From Helianthus annuus (taxonomy: Eukaryota > Streptophyta > Magnoliopsida > Asterales > Asteraceae): DNA of 64,000 nucleotides. The position numbers and the translations under genes were made by a program. Positions within the stretch are counted from its first letter, which is position 1. Each line of letters starts with the position of its first letter. The notes beneath the pieces are model-generated. The model saw only the letters and a list, made by a program, of their open reading frames with translations, ran no database searches and was not told where the DNA came from. Where the stretch lies: the NCBI RefSeq assembly GCF_002127325.2, contig NC_035438.2, positions 146,144,708 through 146,208,707 on the forward strand. Reading direction: 5' to 3'. Below, piece by piece: positions 31,093-44,981 of the stretch.

Positions 31093-34000
31093 ATGCCTCC
31101 TCGACGCGAAAATCCGCTACCAAATGCCGAACTGGCGGAAATCATCGCACAACAAATGGCTGTTGCGTTCCCAAATCTTATTGCTCAGTTGAACCAAGCA
31201 AACAACAACAATGCTCCTTGTAATTTCAAGAGCTTCAATTCGGCTAAACCACTCAAGTTCAGTGGTACTGAGGGGGCAACTGGGCTCCTTCAATGGTTTG
31301 AGAGCATTGAGAATACTTTCCGTCACGTTCAGTGTCCTGATAATCGCAAGGTTGAGTTTGCTTCTAGTGTTTTCCAAAAGAGGGCGCTTACATGGTGGAA
31401 TGGGGTTATGAGAGATCGTGGTGCTGAAGTTGCTTTAGCACAAACATGGGCTGAGTTAAGGACTCTCATGATGAGTGAGTTTTGTCCTCGTCATGAACTG
31501 CGAGCGTTGGAAAGGGAGTTTGATGATCTAAAGCAGTTTAGTGTCGAGCGCAGGGCATATACTGATAGGTACGAAGAGTTGAGTTTGTTATGCCCAACAA
31601 TGGTTACCCCACTTGATAAGGCTATCGAAAGATACATCGATGGTCTACCTGACTCTGTGCAAGACATCGTTACTGGTAGTAAACCTACCACTGTTCGTCA
31701 GGCAATCGAACTATCTGCAACGTTGACTGAGTCGCAGATTCGAAAGGGTAAGTTGCACAGGAAGGGTGACAAGAAGGGTAAGAAGCAGGAGTCTGACAAG
31801 AAGGATAGCAAGAAAGGTAAAAACAAGAAGGGGAGTGATGCGGGTTCCTCGAAAGGTTCTAGGAAGCGAAAGGCTTCACAAAACTATGCCGTTACTGCAC
31901 AGGCTCAGACTGCGCAAAATCAGCCTGCACAACAACCTGCCAAGAGGCCTTATCTTGGCAACGCACCTTTGTGCAACAGGTGTAACGGCCATCACCAGCC
32001 ACATCTCCAATGTCGTCAATGCACCAACTGTGGAAGACCTGGTCATCTTGCTGCCACCTGCCGTATTCCAGCTAATTTGAATCGGGCAGCTCAGAACCCG
32101 GCTCAACAGGTTGCTCAGCCTTTTGCTCAGCAACAAGGTCAAGCAGCACGACCTCACTTCCCACCAGGCTCTTGTTATAACTGTGGGGATCTGACCCACT
32201 ACCGTAATCAGTGTCCAAGGTTGATAAATGCGAACCCGGTTCAAGCTCAGGCTCGAGGACGAGCTTTCAACATGAATGCTATTGAGGCGCAAGCAGACAA
32301 CGAGGTGGTGAACGGTACGTTCTTTGTTAATAATCAACCTGCGTCTGTTCTTTTTGATTCAGGAGCCGATAAGAGTTTTGTGTCGTTATCTTTTGAGCCC
32401 TTGCTTCGCGTGTCTAGAACGAAACTAGGTAAGCCTTTGACAGTCGAAGTTGCGAATGGTGAACCCGTTGTTCTTGATTCTGTTCTTCGCAACTGCCAGC
32501 TGAACCTTAACGACCATCTTTTTCCTATTGACCTCACGCCTATGCAACTTGGAAGCTTCGACATTATTGTTGGTATAGATTGGTTAGCCAAGCATCACGC
32601 AGAGGTAGTTTGTTTTGAGAAGATCGTTCGTGTGCCGCTTTTGTCAGGTGAGATACTACAGGTTCGTGGTGAGAAACCTGTTAGTAGCCTCAAGCTTATG
32701 TCTTGTTTTCAAGCTCGGAAGTATCTGCGAAAGAGCTATGTGGCCTTCTTGGCACATATTACAGCAGATAAGGGCAAAGGTAAGTCTATTCAAGATATTC
32801 CTGTTGTTCGGGATTATCCGGAGCTGTTTCCTGAAGAGTTACCTGGTCTACCCCCGGTACGCCAAGTCGAGTTCCGTATTGATCTTGTACCTGGTACAAA
32901 TCCCATTGCCAGAGCTCCATATCGTCTTGCACCGTCTGAAATGCAAGAGCTATCTAAGCAGCTTCAGGAGCTTTCTGACAAAGGTTTTATCCGTCCTAGC
33001 TTTTCACCTTGGGGTGCTCCTGTTCTTTTTGTCAAGAAGAAGGATGGATCCTTCAGAATGTGTATCGATTATCGTGAGCTGAATAAGCTTACCATCAAGA
33101 ATCGATATCCCCTACCTCGCATTGATGATCTCTTTGACCAGTTACAGGGTGCTACTTGCTTCTCGAAGATTGACCTTCATTCCGGGTATCATCAACTTCG
33201 TGTGCATGAAGAGGATATTCCCAAAATAGCATTCCGCACTTGATATGGGCATTATGAGTTCACAGTCATGCCATTCGGTTTGACCAATGCTCCTGCTGTT
33301 TTCATGGACTTAATGAATAGGGTCTGCAAGCCTTATTTGGATAAGTTCATCATCGTTTTTATTGATGACATCTTGATTTATTCTAAGACACGAGCTGATC
33401 ACGAGCACCATCTTCGTCTTACTCTGGAACTCCTAAAGAAAGAGCAACTTTTTGCCAAGTTCTCCAAGTGTGAATTTTGGCTTAAGGAAGTTCAATTTTT
33501 GGGACATATTATCAACGAACAAGGTATTCATGTAGATCCCTCCAAGATCAGTGCGATTAAGGATTGGGATACGCCTACTACTCCTACTGAGGTTCGTTCT
33601 TTTCTTGGTCTTGCGGGTTATTACCGTCGCTTCATCGAGAACTTCTCAAAGATTGCAGTTCCTCTAACTGCACTAACTCAGAAGAACAAACCCTTTGAAT
33701 GGGGTTCCAAACAAGAAGAAGCGTTTCAGACCTTGAAGCAGAAGCTTTGTAATGCACCTATTCTGACTTTTCCTGAGGGCAATGATGATTTTGTTGTTTA
33801 CTGTGATGCATCAAAATTGGGTCTTGGCTGTGTTCTGATGCAAAGGAACAAAGTCATAGCCTACGCATCTAGACAATTGAAGATACATGAGAGAAACTAC
33901 ACCACTCATGATCTTGAGTTGGGTGCAGTTGTCTTCGCTCTCAAAATCTGGAGACACTATTTGTATGGCACAAAATGTGTGGTTTTCACTGACCACAAAA

Positions 34001-35664
34001 GTCTTCAGCATATCTTTAATCTGAAAGAACTCAACATGAGGCAAAGACGTTGGGTCGAACTCCTAAACGACTATGATTGCGAAATTCGCTATCATCATGG
34101 TAAAGCGAATGTTGTGGCTGACGCATTAAGTCATAAGGAACGTACTATGCTTCATTGTGTTCGTGTTCGATCTGCTATCCAAGCTCGATCTGATATCCAA
34201 GCACGCATTTCTCAGGCTCAACATGCTTGTGTTTCACAAGACTTGATGGATAAGGAATTGCCCTATCACATTAAGCCTGATCTTGTTTTGAAGGAAGATG
34301 GATCATATTACTTCATGGACCGTTTGTGGGTCCCAAGCCAAGATGATCTTCGCACTTTTCTTATGGATGAGGCCCATAAGTCTCGTTACTCTATTCATCC
34401 TGGCTCAGACAAAATGTATAAGGATCTTCATACTCAGTATTGGTGGCCTGGTATGAAGAAAGACATTGCCTTATACGTTTCAAAGTGCCTTACTTGTCTC
34501 AAGGTTAAGGCTGAACACTAACATCCTTATGGTCTTTTGGAGCAACCAGAGATCCCAGTTTGGAAATGGGAAAACATTGCCATGGATCTCGTTACCAAAC
34601 TTCCGCGCACTAAGAAAGGTAATGATGCCATTTGGGTAGTTGTTGATCGTCTTACTAAGTCAGCGCATTTCTTGCCAATCCGTGAGGATTTTTCTGCTGA
34701 AAGACTGGCCAAAATCTACGTGGATGTAATTGTATCTCGACATGGTGTTCCCTTGAACATTATTTCTGATAGAGATGCTCGCTTCTCTTCTCGTTTTTGG
34801 AGAACCATGCAATCTGCTATGGGGACCCAACTAAATCTGAGCACAGCTTATCATCCACAAACAGATGGCCAAACTGAAAGAACAATCCTGACTTTGGAGG
34901 ATATGCTTAGAGCTTGTGTGATCGATTTTGGTGGTAGTTGGGATTCACATCTTCCATTGATTGAATTCTCCTACAACAATAGTTATCACTCCAGCATCAA
35001 CATGGCTCCTTTCGAGGCTCTCTATGGTCGAAAATGTCGTTCACCAGTCTGCTGGAATGAAATAGGTGAGGCTCAACTTACTGGACCTGACCTCATTCTA
35101 AAGACAACTGACAAGGTTAAGAAAGTTCGTGATAACCTACAGACAGCTCGAAGCCGTCAAAAGAGTTACGCGGACCGACGACGCAAGCCTTTGGAATTTC
35201 AAGTCGGTGATCGTGTATTACTCAAGGTCTCACCTTGGAAAGGTGTGATCAGATTTGGAAAGAAGGGAAAACTTGCACCTAGATACGCTGGACCATTCAA
35301 GATCGTCGAAAGAATCGGTAAGGTAGCCTACAAACTTCAATTACCTCCTAAACTTGGAAATGTTCATCCAACTTTCCACGTATCCAATCTCAAGAAGTGT
35401 TTAGCTGATGAGAACCTCCACATACCACTTGACGAAATTCGTGTTGATAAAACACTACATTTTGTTGAGAAACCTGTGGAAATTATGGATCGTGAAGTCA
35501 AATGGCATAAACGCAAGCGCATTCCGTTGGTTAAAGTTCGCTGGGAATCTAAACGTGGACCTGAGTTTACTTGGGAACGTGAAGATCAAATGAAGGCGAA
35601 GTATCCACATCTTTTCTCACGAGTTTCCTCTAAACAAATTTCGGGACGAAATTTCCACAAGTAG
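31093..35664 (+). pseudogene. gag-pol: Ty3/gypsy gag-pol polyprotein with chromodomain-like end, two stops
   Basis: A single frame of 1523 codons, started at M-P-P-R-R because the same start is used in element I. Gag core (A-L-T-W-W-N-G near residue 100) leads to CCHC knuckles at about 310 and 361, protease D-S-G-A at about 421, and RT from about 590 with F-I-D-D at 756. RNase H (Y-C-D-A-S) starts at about 902. Integrase HHCC zinc region is at about 1090-1140, D-D-E core from about 1164 (S-D-R-D, then H-P-Q-T-D-G-Q-T-E), and the C-terminal chromodomain-like segment at about 1475-1510. In-frame stops fall inside RT (33241-33243) and after the integrase zinc region (34519-34521). Otherwise no frameshift is seen. 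Chromodomains of this group are known to steer integration into heterochromatin. The element could not make full pol without readthrough. Confidence 0.95.
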
Positions 35665-35671
35665 GGGAGAC
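35660..35671 (+). other. Polypurine tract of element A
   Basis: AGTAGGGGAGAC directly precedes the 3' LTR. The preceding stretch TTTCGGGACGAAATTTCC also occurs before the PPT of element I and, in a variant form, of E. Confidence 0.85.
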
Positions 35672-36019
35672 TGTGACATCTGTGCTTGTAATCGTTGTAA
35701 ACAATTCAGTTATCAATGAACTAAAGTTATTTGATCCCAATGTTTGTTTATTTGTGTTTGATGTTTTTCATGTTTTGACTTTTATTGAATTTCAAACTCT
35801 ATATCGCTTTCTGGAGAATTATAGCAAACTGGTGCGTAAACGTAATCAGTTAAATGCAACAAATACTCCAGAACATCAATTTATGCTTAACATACCTTAA
35901 ATAACCTTTACATAACTTAGAAATAAGTTTTGAAGGCTTTGGTATGGCAAAATCTAGTTTATTCGCTTACAGGGACTAAAATTGACAAACTGCGAAAGTA
36001 TGCCAATCTGAACTGTAAC
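35672..36019 (+). repeat. 3' LTR of element A, first segment
   Basis: Matches 7133-7205 and 13088 onward. It ends in GTAAC (36015-36019), the target of solo LTR H. Confidence 0.92.
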
Positions 36020-39000
36020 TGTCACACCCCGACCACGTAAAACAACAAAACGTGGCGGAAACATCGGGGAGTGTTGTAACAGAATCATTGTTTCACAACC
36101 ATGGATTAAACAAATTTCGTTTTATTGAATTAATTGAGTTACAATGTCTTAACAATAAAGAAACATAACAAAAATTAACTAGTCTTGCATCTTTTAATGT
36201 CACTAAGGCCTCGTCCAATCCTATGTGAGCATACATCAATATCATCATCAATAGTCATCAACTATAGCACCTGAAACACATGTGAAAATACATCAGCATA
36301 AAAATGCCGGCGAGTACATAGGTTTTGTGAAAATAGGATTCATGACTTAGGTTTACGAAAATGTTTAATGAAAACTTGTCATGAATCCAGTTTAAGTGTT
36401 TGCTTTTATAAAATGTTTGAAAATCGATGATAGATATGTATAGTTAAAAAGAATGATGTAAGGTTAAATGAATAACCAAGTAAAAATGAGTTTGTATAAA
36501 ACAAACTGTTTTGTAAAACAATGTCTTGTGAAAAATATGTTATTTGTGTAAAAATGTATAAATCCAAATGAATGATTTAAATAACGCTACGCCATGTAAT
36601 ATAATACAAGCACTTATATATAGGAAGTACCAGCGGCGTATCCACCATGCTTGTATCACATTACACACGTCTCGTTACTCAAATCACTTACCCACATAAA
36701 CTACCAATGTAAATTGCCCATGTCTAAACCGTTGTCAAATGTTAATCAAGTAATGTGTAAACATAATGTCATGTATGGCAAGTGAAATATGTAACAACCA
36801 AACCATAGGTAAGAATGCACCAACAATGTACTAAGTATGCGACGGATGGACATACATAGCATGATACCAAGCATAAAATGTCTTGTAAAACGATGTACTA
36901 AGTATGCACACAATGGGCATACATAGCATGTGATGTAAAATGTACTAAGTATGATGAACATACATAGCATGAAATGTTATGTAAAACGATGTACTACGTA
37001 TGCACACAATGGACATACATAGCAAAAACATAATGAAATCATGTACTAATAATGTACTAATGAACATAGCAAGTATACGATGTGAAAACACGAAAAACAT
37101 GAAAGTAACAACTAGGCACATGTGTTTCACCCCAAAATGTTTGAAAAACAGTAAAAGAGGGGACTATGTACTCACTTGAGGGTGCTTAGAAGTCTTGAAC
37201 AACAACCAAGCAAAGCTAGAGGGATCACGGAAATCAAACGGCACCCTATATAGATAACTACATAAATAACCGGACCTAAATCGGGAGATTGGATAGTATG
37301 AGGTTTCGTAAACCAAATGAGTATGGGAACTCACATGATATGGTTTAACAAAGCCTACATACTAAAATGAAACCTAACCTAAGTGCTTTTGACCCGTTAC
37401 GACCCGTTTATGTAGCTTATGCCACTTTAACGCGTCGTTCGCGTAAAACGCGTTCGGACCGCCTAACTAGTCCTATGACAAGTAGAATATGCCTTAACAT
37501 GTCTAATATAGTTTCCTAATCAGTTTAGATGTCAAAATTTAGGTCACATATGCTTAAAATGAATTTATGCGTAAAAAGAGTATTTTGGTAATTTACCTAA
37601 GGCATATAAACTACCTATCATACAACTACTTAAACGACGGGACCATAAGGTATAACCTCGGAAGGTTATTCCCTATACAACTATGGTCACCTAATGTGTT
37701 TGGTCGGACCCTAATGATCGACCAAATGGGTCGGGTTCGAAAGTATAAGCGATTGATTAGATCGCTTACCTTTACGACCCTAAACAAGCACAATTCTAAA
37801 AGCGACGAGCTAAACATGCTAGAACATGTTTAGTAAAGTTAGAAAACAGGTTTGGTATTAAAACAAACGGTTTTAATACCCTAGAGTAGTTTGGTTACAA
37901 AATACGCGAGTAAACGCATTTTGGCCGAAACTACGACTCGTCACTGAGCCTAGAGAATGTGGAAATCAGTAGGTATAGTCACTAGGGACTATAACCATCG
38001 TGATTACGCTCACGTTATGAAGTTCAAACGAACTTCGCGTTGACCATAAACTGGTCAATGCAGAAAGTCAAATGCAGTTTGACTTTAACGCTAAAACGAA
38101 TGAAAAACGCGAAAGAATACTTATAGAAGGTCCCCGCAAGCTCTTGATCCGATTTACTCTCAGGTATGAAGCATAAACTTCAACTTAGAGAGCCAAAATC
38201 AGATCAAGTGTGAGTTGGAGGAATGAATAAGGGTGGGTATTTATAGGAATTCAAGACCGTTAGGATCATTCATCGCGAAACGTGCTTCGATCTCGGCCGT
38301 ACACATGGGCCCATTGTATTTGGATACCATGGGCACTTAAAAACCATCAAAAATAGCCCATAGATTGATGAAAAACCATTAGCAAAGGTGTGGAACAACT
38401 GGAACAAGCTGGAAACCAATTCTGCTGATCTGGGACATGCTTATGGACCATAAGCAAAGGTCCATACGGATCGTAAGGACCTTGCAGGTCAGCAACTTTC
38501 AAAATTGGCAGTTTTGGTCCCTGCAGCCCCAAAACTTGGTATTTGATGCATTTTTGACACGTTTAAGCCCCGTTAACCCCATTTCAAAGCTCTAAAATGA
38601 AGTTCAAGTATAGGGAACTTAAAATGTGCTCAAAAATATCTTGGATGTCGGTTCGTTTGGTCGTACGGTTGCGTTGTTCGGTTAATTACGACGGAATGCG
38701 CATAAACGCGAAAAACGATCCAAATTGCGCGACGAATGGATTTTTCGTATGCCAAACACTAAAATAAAATATTTTAATGCTTAGATAAATTTTTGGAAGT
38801 CCGGAAGTATTCAGAACATAAAATATGCGCGCAAATGCAAACTTATGCACTTTTTGACGCTTTTAGTCCCTGAATGAGTATAAAGTTTATTTTTGCGCAC
38901 CAAACACCTCAAAGCCTATTTCTAAGCTATGTAAAGGATATTTAGGGCATATTTAACTTGTGATCAAGTTCCGGAAGGTCTGTTACAGTACAAATTGACA

Positions 39001-39330
39001 TACTTTCGCAGTTTGTCGAATTTAGTCCCTGTAAGCGAATAAACTTGATTTCGACATACCAAACCATCCAAAACTTATTTATAAGTTATGTATAGGGTTG
39101 TTTAAGGTATGTTAAGCCAATTTTACTATTCCGAAGTGTTTGTTGCATTGAACTGGTTATATTTACGCATCAGATCGCGTATAACCTTCCAGAAAGCGAT
39201 TTAAGGCCCGAAATCGAACAAGAATCAATATGTGCAAACGATACACATATTTATACAAATCCCAAGTATGAAATACAATATTTCATTGGTTTGGTATTTG
39301 TTTGATGGTTGAAGTGACACAGGTGTCACA
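36020..39330 (-). mobile_element. Solo LTR H (gypsy, I/J-related family)
   Basis: A 3311-bp insert with TG...CA-type ends (TGTCACACCCCGACC ... GACACAGGTGTCACA on the plus strand) and TSD GTAAC on both sides (36015-36019 and 39331-39335). It has no PBS, PPT or internal region, so it is a solo LTR left by LTR-LTR recombination. The minus strand has TATAAATA at 38238-38245 and a GTACTAAGTATGC-type minisatellite near 36820-37020. Confidence 0.9.
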
Positions 39331-41010
39331 GTAACGAACATTCCGGAACATGATCATAAGTTAAACACACCTTAAATATCCTTTACATAGCTTAGAAATA
39401 AGCTTTGATGGGTTCGGTGTGCTAAAATAAACATTATGCTCATTCAGGGACTAAAAGTGTCAAAAAGTGCATAAGTTTGCATTTTCGCGCATAACTTATG
39501 TTCTGAATACATCCGGACACCCAAAAATTTATGTAAGCATTAAATATTTTATTTTAGTGTTTGGCATGAGAAAAATCCATTCGTCGTGCAATTTGGATCG
39601 TTTTTCGCGCTTATGCGCATTCCGTCGTAATTAAGCGAATAACGCGATCGTATGACCAAACGAACCGACATCCGAAATATTTTTGAGCATGTTTTGAGTT
39701 CCCTACACTTTAAATTCATTTTAGAGCCTTAAAATGAGGTTAACGGGGCTTAAACGTGCCAAAAATGGGCCAAAATACATGTTTCTGAAGTGCAGGGACT
39801 AAACTGCAATTTCTGAATAGTCAGCCAAGCGGATCGCGTAAGCCCATATGCATATCTCACGTGGGCCGCGTGAGAGGCCCAGTAACAGAAAACTAATTTC
39901 TGAAACAGCAGCTGGTATTCGTTGAACTTGGACATGTTTTTGATCAATCTAGAGGCAAATTTTGATGGTTTTTAGCTACCCCTTGTATTGTAAAACAATG
40001 GGCACAAGTGGAGGGCCAAGATTAAAGCTCGATTATCGAGAAACGATCTTAACGGTTCTACCATCTATATAAATACCCAACCCAACTTCATTCATTTCCC
40101 ACATTTAATCTGATTCAAAGCCTTCTAAGTGGAAGTGTATACTTCCTACCTGAAAGCGAATCGGGTTAAATCTTGCGGGGACCTTCTGTAAGTATTCTTT
40201 CGCGTTTTTCATTCGTTTTAGCGTTAAAGTCAAACTGTGTTTGACTTTCTGCATTGACCAGTTTATGGTCAACGCGAAGTTCGTTTGAACTTCATAACGT
40301 GAGCATAATCACGATGGTTATAGTCCCTAGTGACTATACCTACTGATTACCACGTTATCTAGGCTCAGTGACGAGTCGTAGTTTCGGCCAAAATGCGTTT
40401 TCTCGCGTATTTTGTAACCAAACTACTCTAGGGTATTAAAACCGTTTGTTTTAATACCAAACCTGTTTTCTAACATTACTAAACATGTTCTAGCATGTTT
40501 AGCTCGTCGCTTTTAGATTTGTGCTTGTTTAGGGTCGTAAAGGTAAGCGATCTAATCAATCGCTTATGCTTTCGAACCCGACCCATTTGGTCGATCATTA
40601 GGATCCGACCAAACACTTTAGATGACCATAGTTGTATAGGGAACAACCTTCCGAGGTTATACCTTATGGTCACATCGTTTAATTAGTTGTATGATAAGTA
40701 GTTCTTATGCCTCAGGTAAATTACCAAAATACCCTTTTTACGCTAAAATTCATTTTAAGCCTATGTAACATAATTTTTGGTATCTAAACTGATGTAACAA
40801 CAGTATTAAACATGTTAAGGCATATCTTGCTTGTCATAGGGCTAGTTAGGCATTCCGAACGCGTTTTACGTGAACGACGCGTTAAAGTAGCATAAGCTAC
40901 CTAAACGGGTCAAAAGCACTTAGGATAGGTTTCGTTTTAGTACATAGGCTTTGTCAAACCATATTACATAAGTTCCCATACTTATTTGGTTTACAAACCC
41001 TTGTACTACC
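39331..41010 (+). repeat. 3' LTR of element A, middle segment
   Basis: Matches 13350-15035 of the 5' LTR. TATAAATA lies at 40078-40085. It ends in CTACC (41006-41010), the target of element I. Confidence 0.92.
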
Positions 41011-44000
41011 TATGACACCTGTGTCACTTCAACCATCAAACAAATTCCAAAACAATGAAATATTGTATCTCATACTTGGGATTCGTAAAAATATGTGTAT
41101 CATTTGCACACATCAACTCTTGTTCGATTTTAAGCTTTAAATCGCCCTCTAGAGGGTTATACGCGCTCTGATGCGTAAAAATAACCAGTTTAATCCAACG
41201 AACACTCCGGAATAGTGACATAGGCTTAACATACCTTAAATAACTTTTACATAACTTAGAAATAAGTTTTGAAGGCTTTGGTGTGGCAAAAACAAGTTAA
41301 TTCGCTTACAGGGACTAAACTTGACAAACTACGAAAGTATGTCAATTTGAACTGTAACGAACATTCCGGAACATGTCCATAAGTTAAACATACCATAAAT
41401 ATCCTTTACATAGCTTAGAAATAGGCTTTGAGGTGTTTGGTATGCTAAAACAAACTTTTGGATCATTCAGGGGCTAAAAGTGTCAAAAAGTGCACAAGTT
41501 TGCACTTTTGTGCATAACTTACGTTCTGAATACATCCGGACATCCAAAAATTTATGTAAGCATCCTTATATTATGCCTTAGTGTATGGCATGAGAAAAAT
41601 CCATTCGTCGCGCAATTTGGATCGTCTTTCGCGCTTATGCGCATTCCGTCGTAATTAACCGAACATCGCGACCATATGGCCAAACGAACCGACATCCGAG
41701 ATATTTTTGAGCACATTTTAAGTTCCCTATACTTTAACATCATTTTAGAGCTTTGAAATGGGGTTAACGGGGCTTAAACGTGTCAAAAATGCATCAAATA
41801 CCAAGTTTTGGAGCTGCAGGGACCAAAACTGTAAATCTGCCAAAGTGAGGGCTTACGGACCGTAAGCCATAAGCCATATGGTCCGTAAGGAGTCCCCAGT
41901 ACAGCAGATTCATTGAATCCACTTGCAGTTGGCCTTTCGTTCGTTCAAGGGGCAATGCCCTTTCACCCAATCAAGAGCCAAGGGCCACTTTCAGTAACCA
42001 CAACATTTTGACAAGTGTACGGGCAAGATCATGGCACGATATTCGATAAACGATCCTAACGGTTCTACTTTTCCTATAAATACCCCCCCCTTGTTGCCAA
42101 AAACCCACACAATCTGATCAAAATGCTCTAAGTTGATGCCTTTGCTTCATACCTGAGCTCTTTGATCTAGATTAGCATTCGGGGACCCTCCGTAAGTATT
42201 CTTTCGCTCTTTTATTTGCTTTTCGAGTCCGAAAGTCAACATTTTGTTAACTTTCTGCATTGACCAGCTTATGGTCAACCCGAAGTTCATGGAACTTCAT
42301 AACGTGAGTGTGATCACGATGGTTATAGTCCGTAGTGACTATACCTACTGATTACCACGTTATCTAGGCTCAGTGACGAGTCGTAGTTTCGACCAAAATG
42401 TGCATTCTTGCATATTTTGTAACCAAACTACCCGTGAGCATCAAAGCCATTTGTTTTGATGCCAAACCTGTTTTCTAAACTTAGTTAAGCATGTTCTAAC
42501 ATGCTTAGCTCGTCACTTTTAGTTTAGTGCATATATAGGGTCGTAAGGTAAGCGATCTAAACCATCACTTATACTTTCGAACCCGACCCATTTGGTCGAT
42601 CATTAGGATCCGAACAAACACATTAGGTGACCATAGTTGTAACCTTCCGAGGTTATACCTTGTGGTCACGATGTTAGGCGTTCCAGACGCGTTCTACGTG
42701 AACGACGCGTAAGGTAGCATAAGCTACCTAAACGGGTCGTGATGGGTCGCTAGCACTTAGGTTAGGTTTCATTTTAGTATGTAGGCTTTGTTAAACCATA
42801 TTACACGAGTCTCCATAGTCGTTTGGTTTACGAACCCGCATACGATCCGATCCTTCCGATTTGGTCCGGTATATTAACATAGCTACCTATTAGGTGCCGT
42901 CTGATATTCCGTAATCTCTAGCATTGTTTGGTTATCATACAAGAACTTCTAAGCAATCTCAGGTGAGTACATAGTTCCCCTCTTTTACTGTTTTCAACTG
43001 TTTTGAGGTGAAGCATGTGTACCTATCTGTTATTTTCATGATTTCAAAGTAAAATTGATTATACATGTTAGTATTTATCTTTTGACAAACTAAATGACTA
43101 TCTATGGTTTAAACACTGATTTCTCAAAGATTACAAAAGTAATTGTTGGAATAGTACTTAATTTGTTCACCAGACCGATTGGTAGTATGATATAGCGCTA
43201 TAGGACTAGACACCCCATTCCTGTTGTCATGGAATGTCTGAAACCAATTTGTTTCTCCATCCAAATAGGGATTTCCTTTGTGGTATCCTTATAGTCTCAA
43301 AGGTGTAGTTTCATGCACTAGGTCTGAATGAATTCTTAAATCGCACCTTTAAAGTATATTTTGATATACTCCCAAAAAGTATAGTTTGATATACTCTCAT
43401 GTGTGGTATTGTACAGAACCAACCGATGCATTTTATCAACAAACCAAAACATATTTTTAATATGTTATTTACAAATCCAAAGTATACTGTTAATATGCTA
43501 CTATAAGGTTATTCGTTTAACCTTACATTATTTTACAAAGCATAACTTTTGATTTATTCAAACACCTTGTTTTGTACAATTTTTACTTGTGGTTTAAGAA
43601 ATCTCATTTCACTTACCATACATAACTTTTGTTTATACATTACATGGTTTACATTTAACTTGAGTTATACAATAACCTTGGACTATTGGTTTAAACATGA
43701 ACATTCTATATTGGTGGTTTGGTTTGCGTAAGTGACTTAAGTAACGAGGCGGGTGTAATATGATACAATCATGGTGGATACGCCGCTGGTACTTCCTATA
43801 TATAAGTGTTTGTATGGTATCACATATCGTAGCGTTATTTGAATCATTTCAATTTAGGTCATATAACATTTTATACAAATAACACACTTTTCACAAGACA
43901 ATGATTTACAAACGACTTATCTTATACAAACTCATTTTACATGGTTATCCATTTAACCACACAGTGTTCTCTTATTTTTACATATTATCTGATTTTACCA

Positions 44001-44396
44001 TTTTTTTTAAATGATTTACAAGACAAAGTAAATTACAAGGTTCATGACTGACTGTTATTAAACGTTTTCTTTAAACTCAAGTCATGAATCTCATTTTCAC
44101 AAAACCTATGTATCTCACAGGCATTTTTATGCTGACGTACCTATTTTTACACATGTTTCAGGTGCCGTCTTGAGATGATTGTTGATATATGCTACATTTA
44201 GGATGGACTCGTGCCTTAGCAACTTTAAAAACTTGGAAGATCATAGTTGTACTTATTTGATTGTATTAGAACAATGAGTCCATTTAATCAATAAAACAAT
44301 ATTTCAATTTCCATGTGTTATGAAACAATGATTCTGTCCCAACACTCCCCGACGTTTCCGCCACATTTTGTTGTTCCACGTGGTCGGGGTGTGACA
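41011..44396 (+). repeat. 5' LTR of element I
   Basis: Begins at TATGACACCTGTGTCAC and ends GTCGGGGTGTGACA. U3 promoter TATAAATA is at 42075-42082. No genes are seen. The short ORFs recur in the 3' LTR and in J. Confidence 0.92.
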
Positions 44397-44403
44397 GAAA
44401 AGT

Positions 44404-44416
44404 TGGTATCAGAGCC
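44404..44416 (+). other. Primer-binding site of element I
   Basis: TGGTATCAGAGCC seven bases after the LTR, the same spacing as in element A. Confidence 0.92.
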
Positions 44417-44981
44417 AATGGTTATAGGGAATTAGGTTATTAGTAATGCTTTGACCTAGACTATAACCTTCCTAGGACCCTAACACAAGTTTTCTTGTGT
44501 TTAGTTTTAAAAACAATACCGTCACTTATTATTAGGTGACAACCACAATAATAACATAAATTTCTATCCCGCTTTGAAAACTAATCATCTGTTCTAGGAT
44601 GATTTATTATATGGTTTTGAACCCTTTAAGTTTTCAAAATCCCGTCAAAGTTGGTCTAAATAATGTGAACACGTGCAATCTGGAAGAGTGGATGCCTGTA
44701 CTCTGAGTTTTCTGTCTAAGGCTAGAGTGTTCGTACAAATCCACATAATCGGACCAGTCATTCTTACCTGGGAACTCTTGGGGTGAGTGTCCACTTATAG
44801 GCGAGCATGTCTTCGCGATACATTATTTTTGACCTACTTACTTTGATTAATCACCAGGGTCGTTTGTTGCTTTGTAGTAACAAACAAATGACCACTAATC
44901 CTTGCTTTCATCAGATTTGTTTCATCTCATTCTTTTCGTCTAATTCTCTCACTCGTTTCCTCTCATGTTTCCTCTTTTAGA

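Noticed and set aside
36020..39330. Complete LTR retrotransposon H
   Set aside because: Only one LTR between the TSD copies, with no PBS, PPT or internal sequence.
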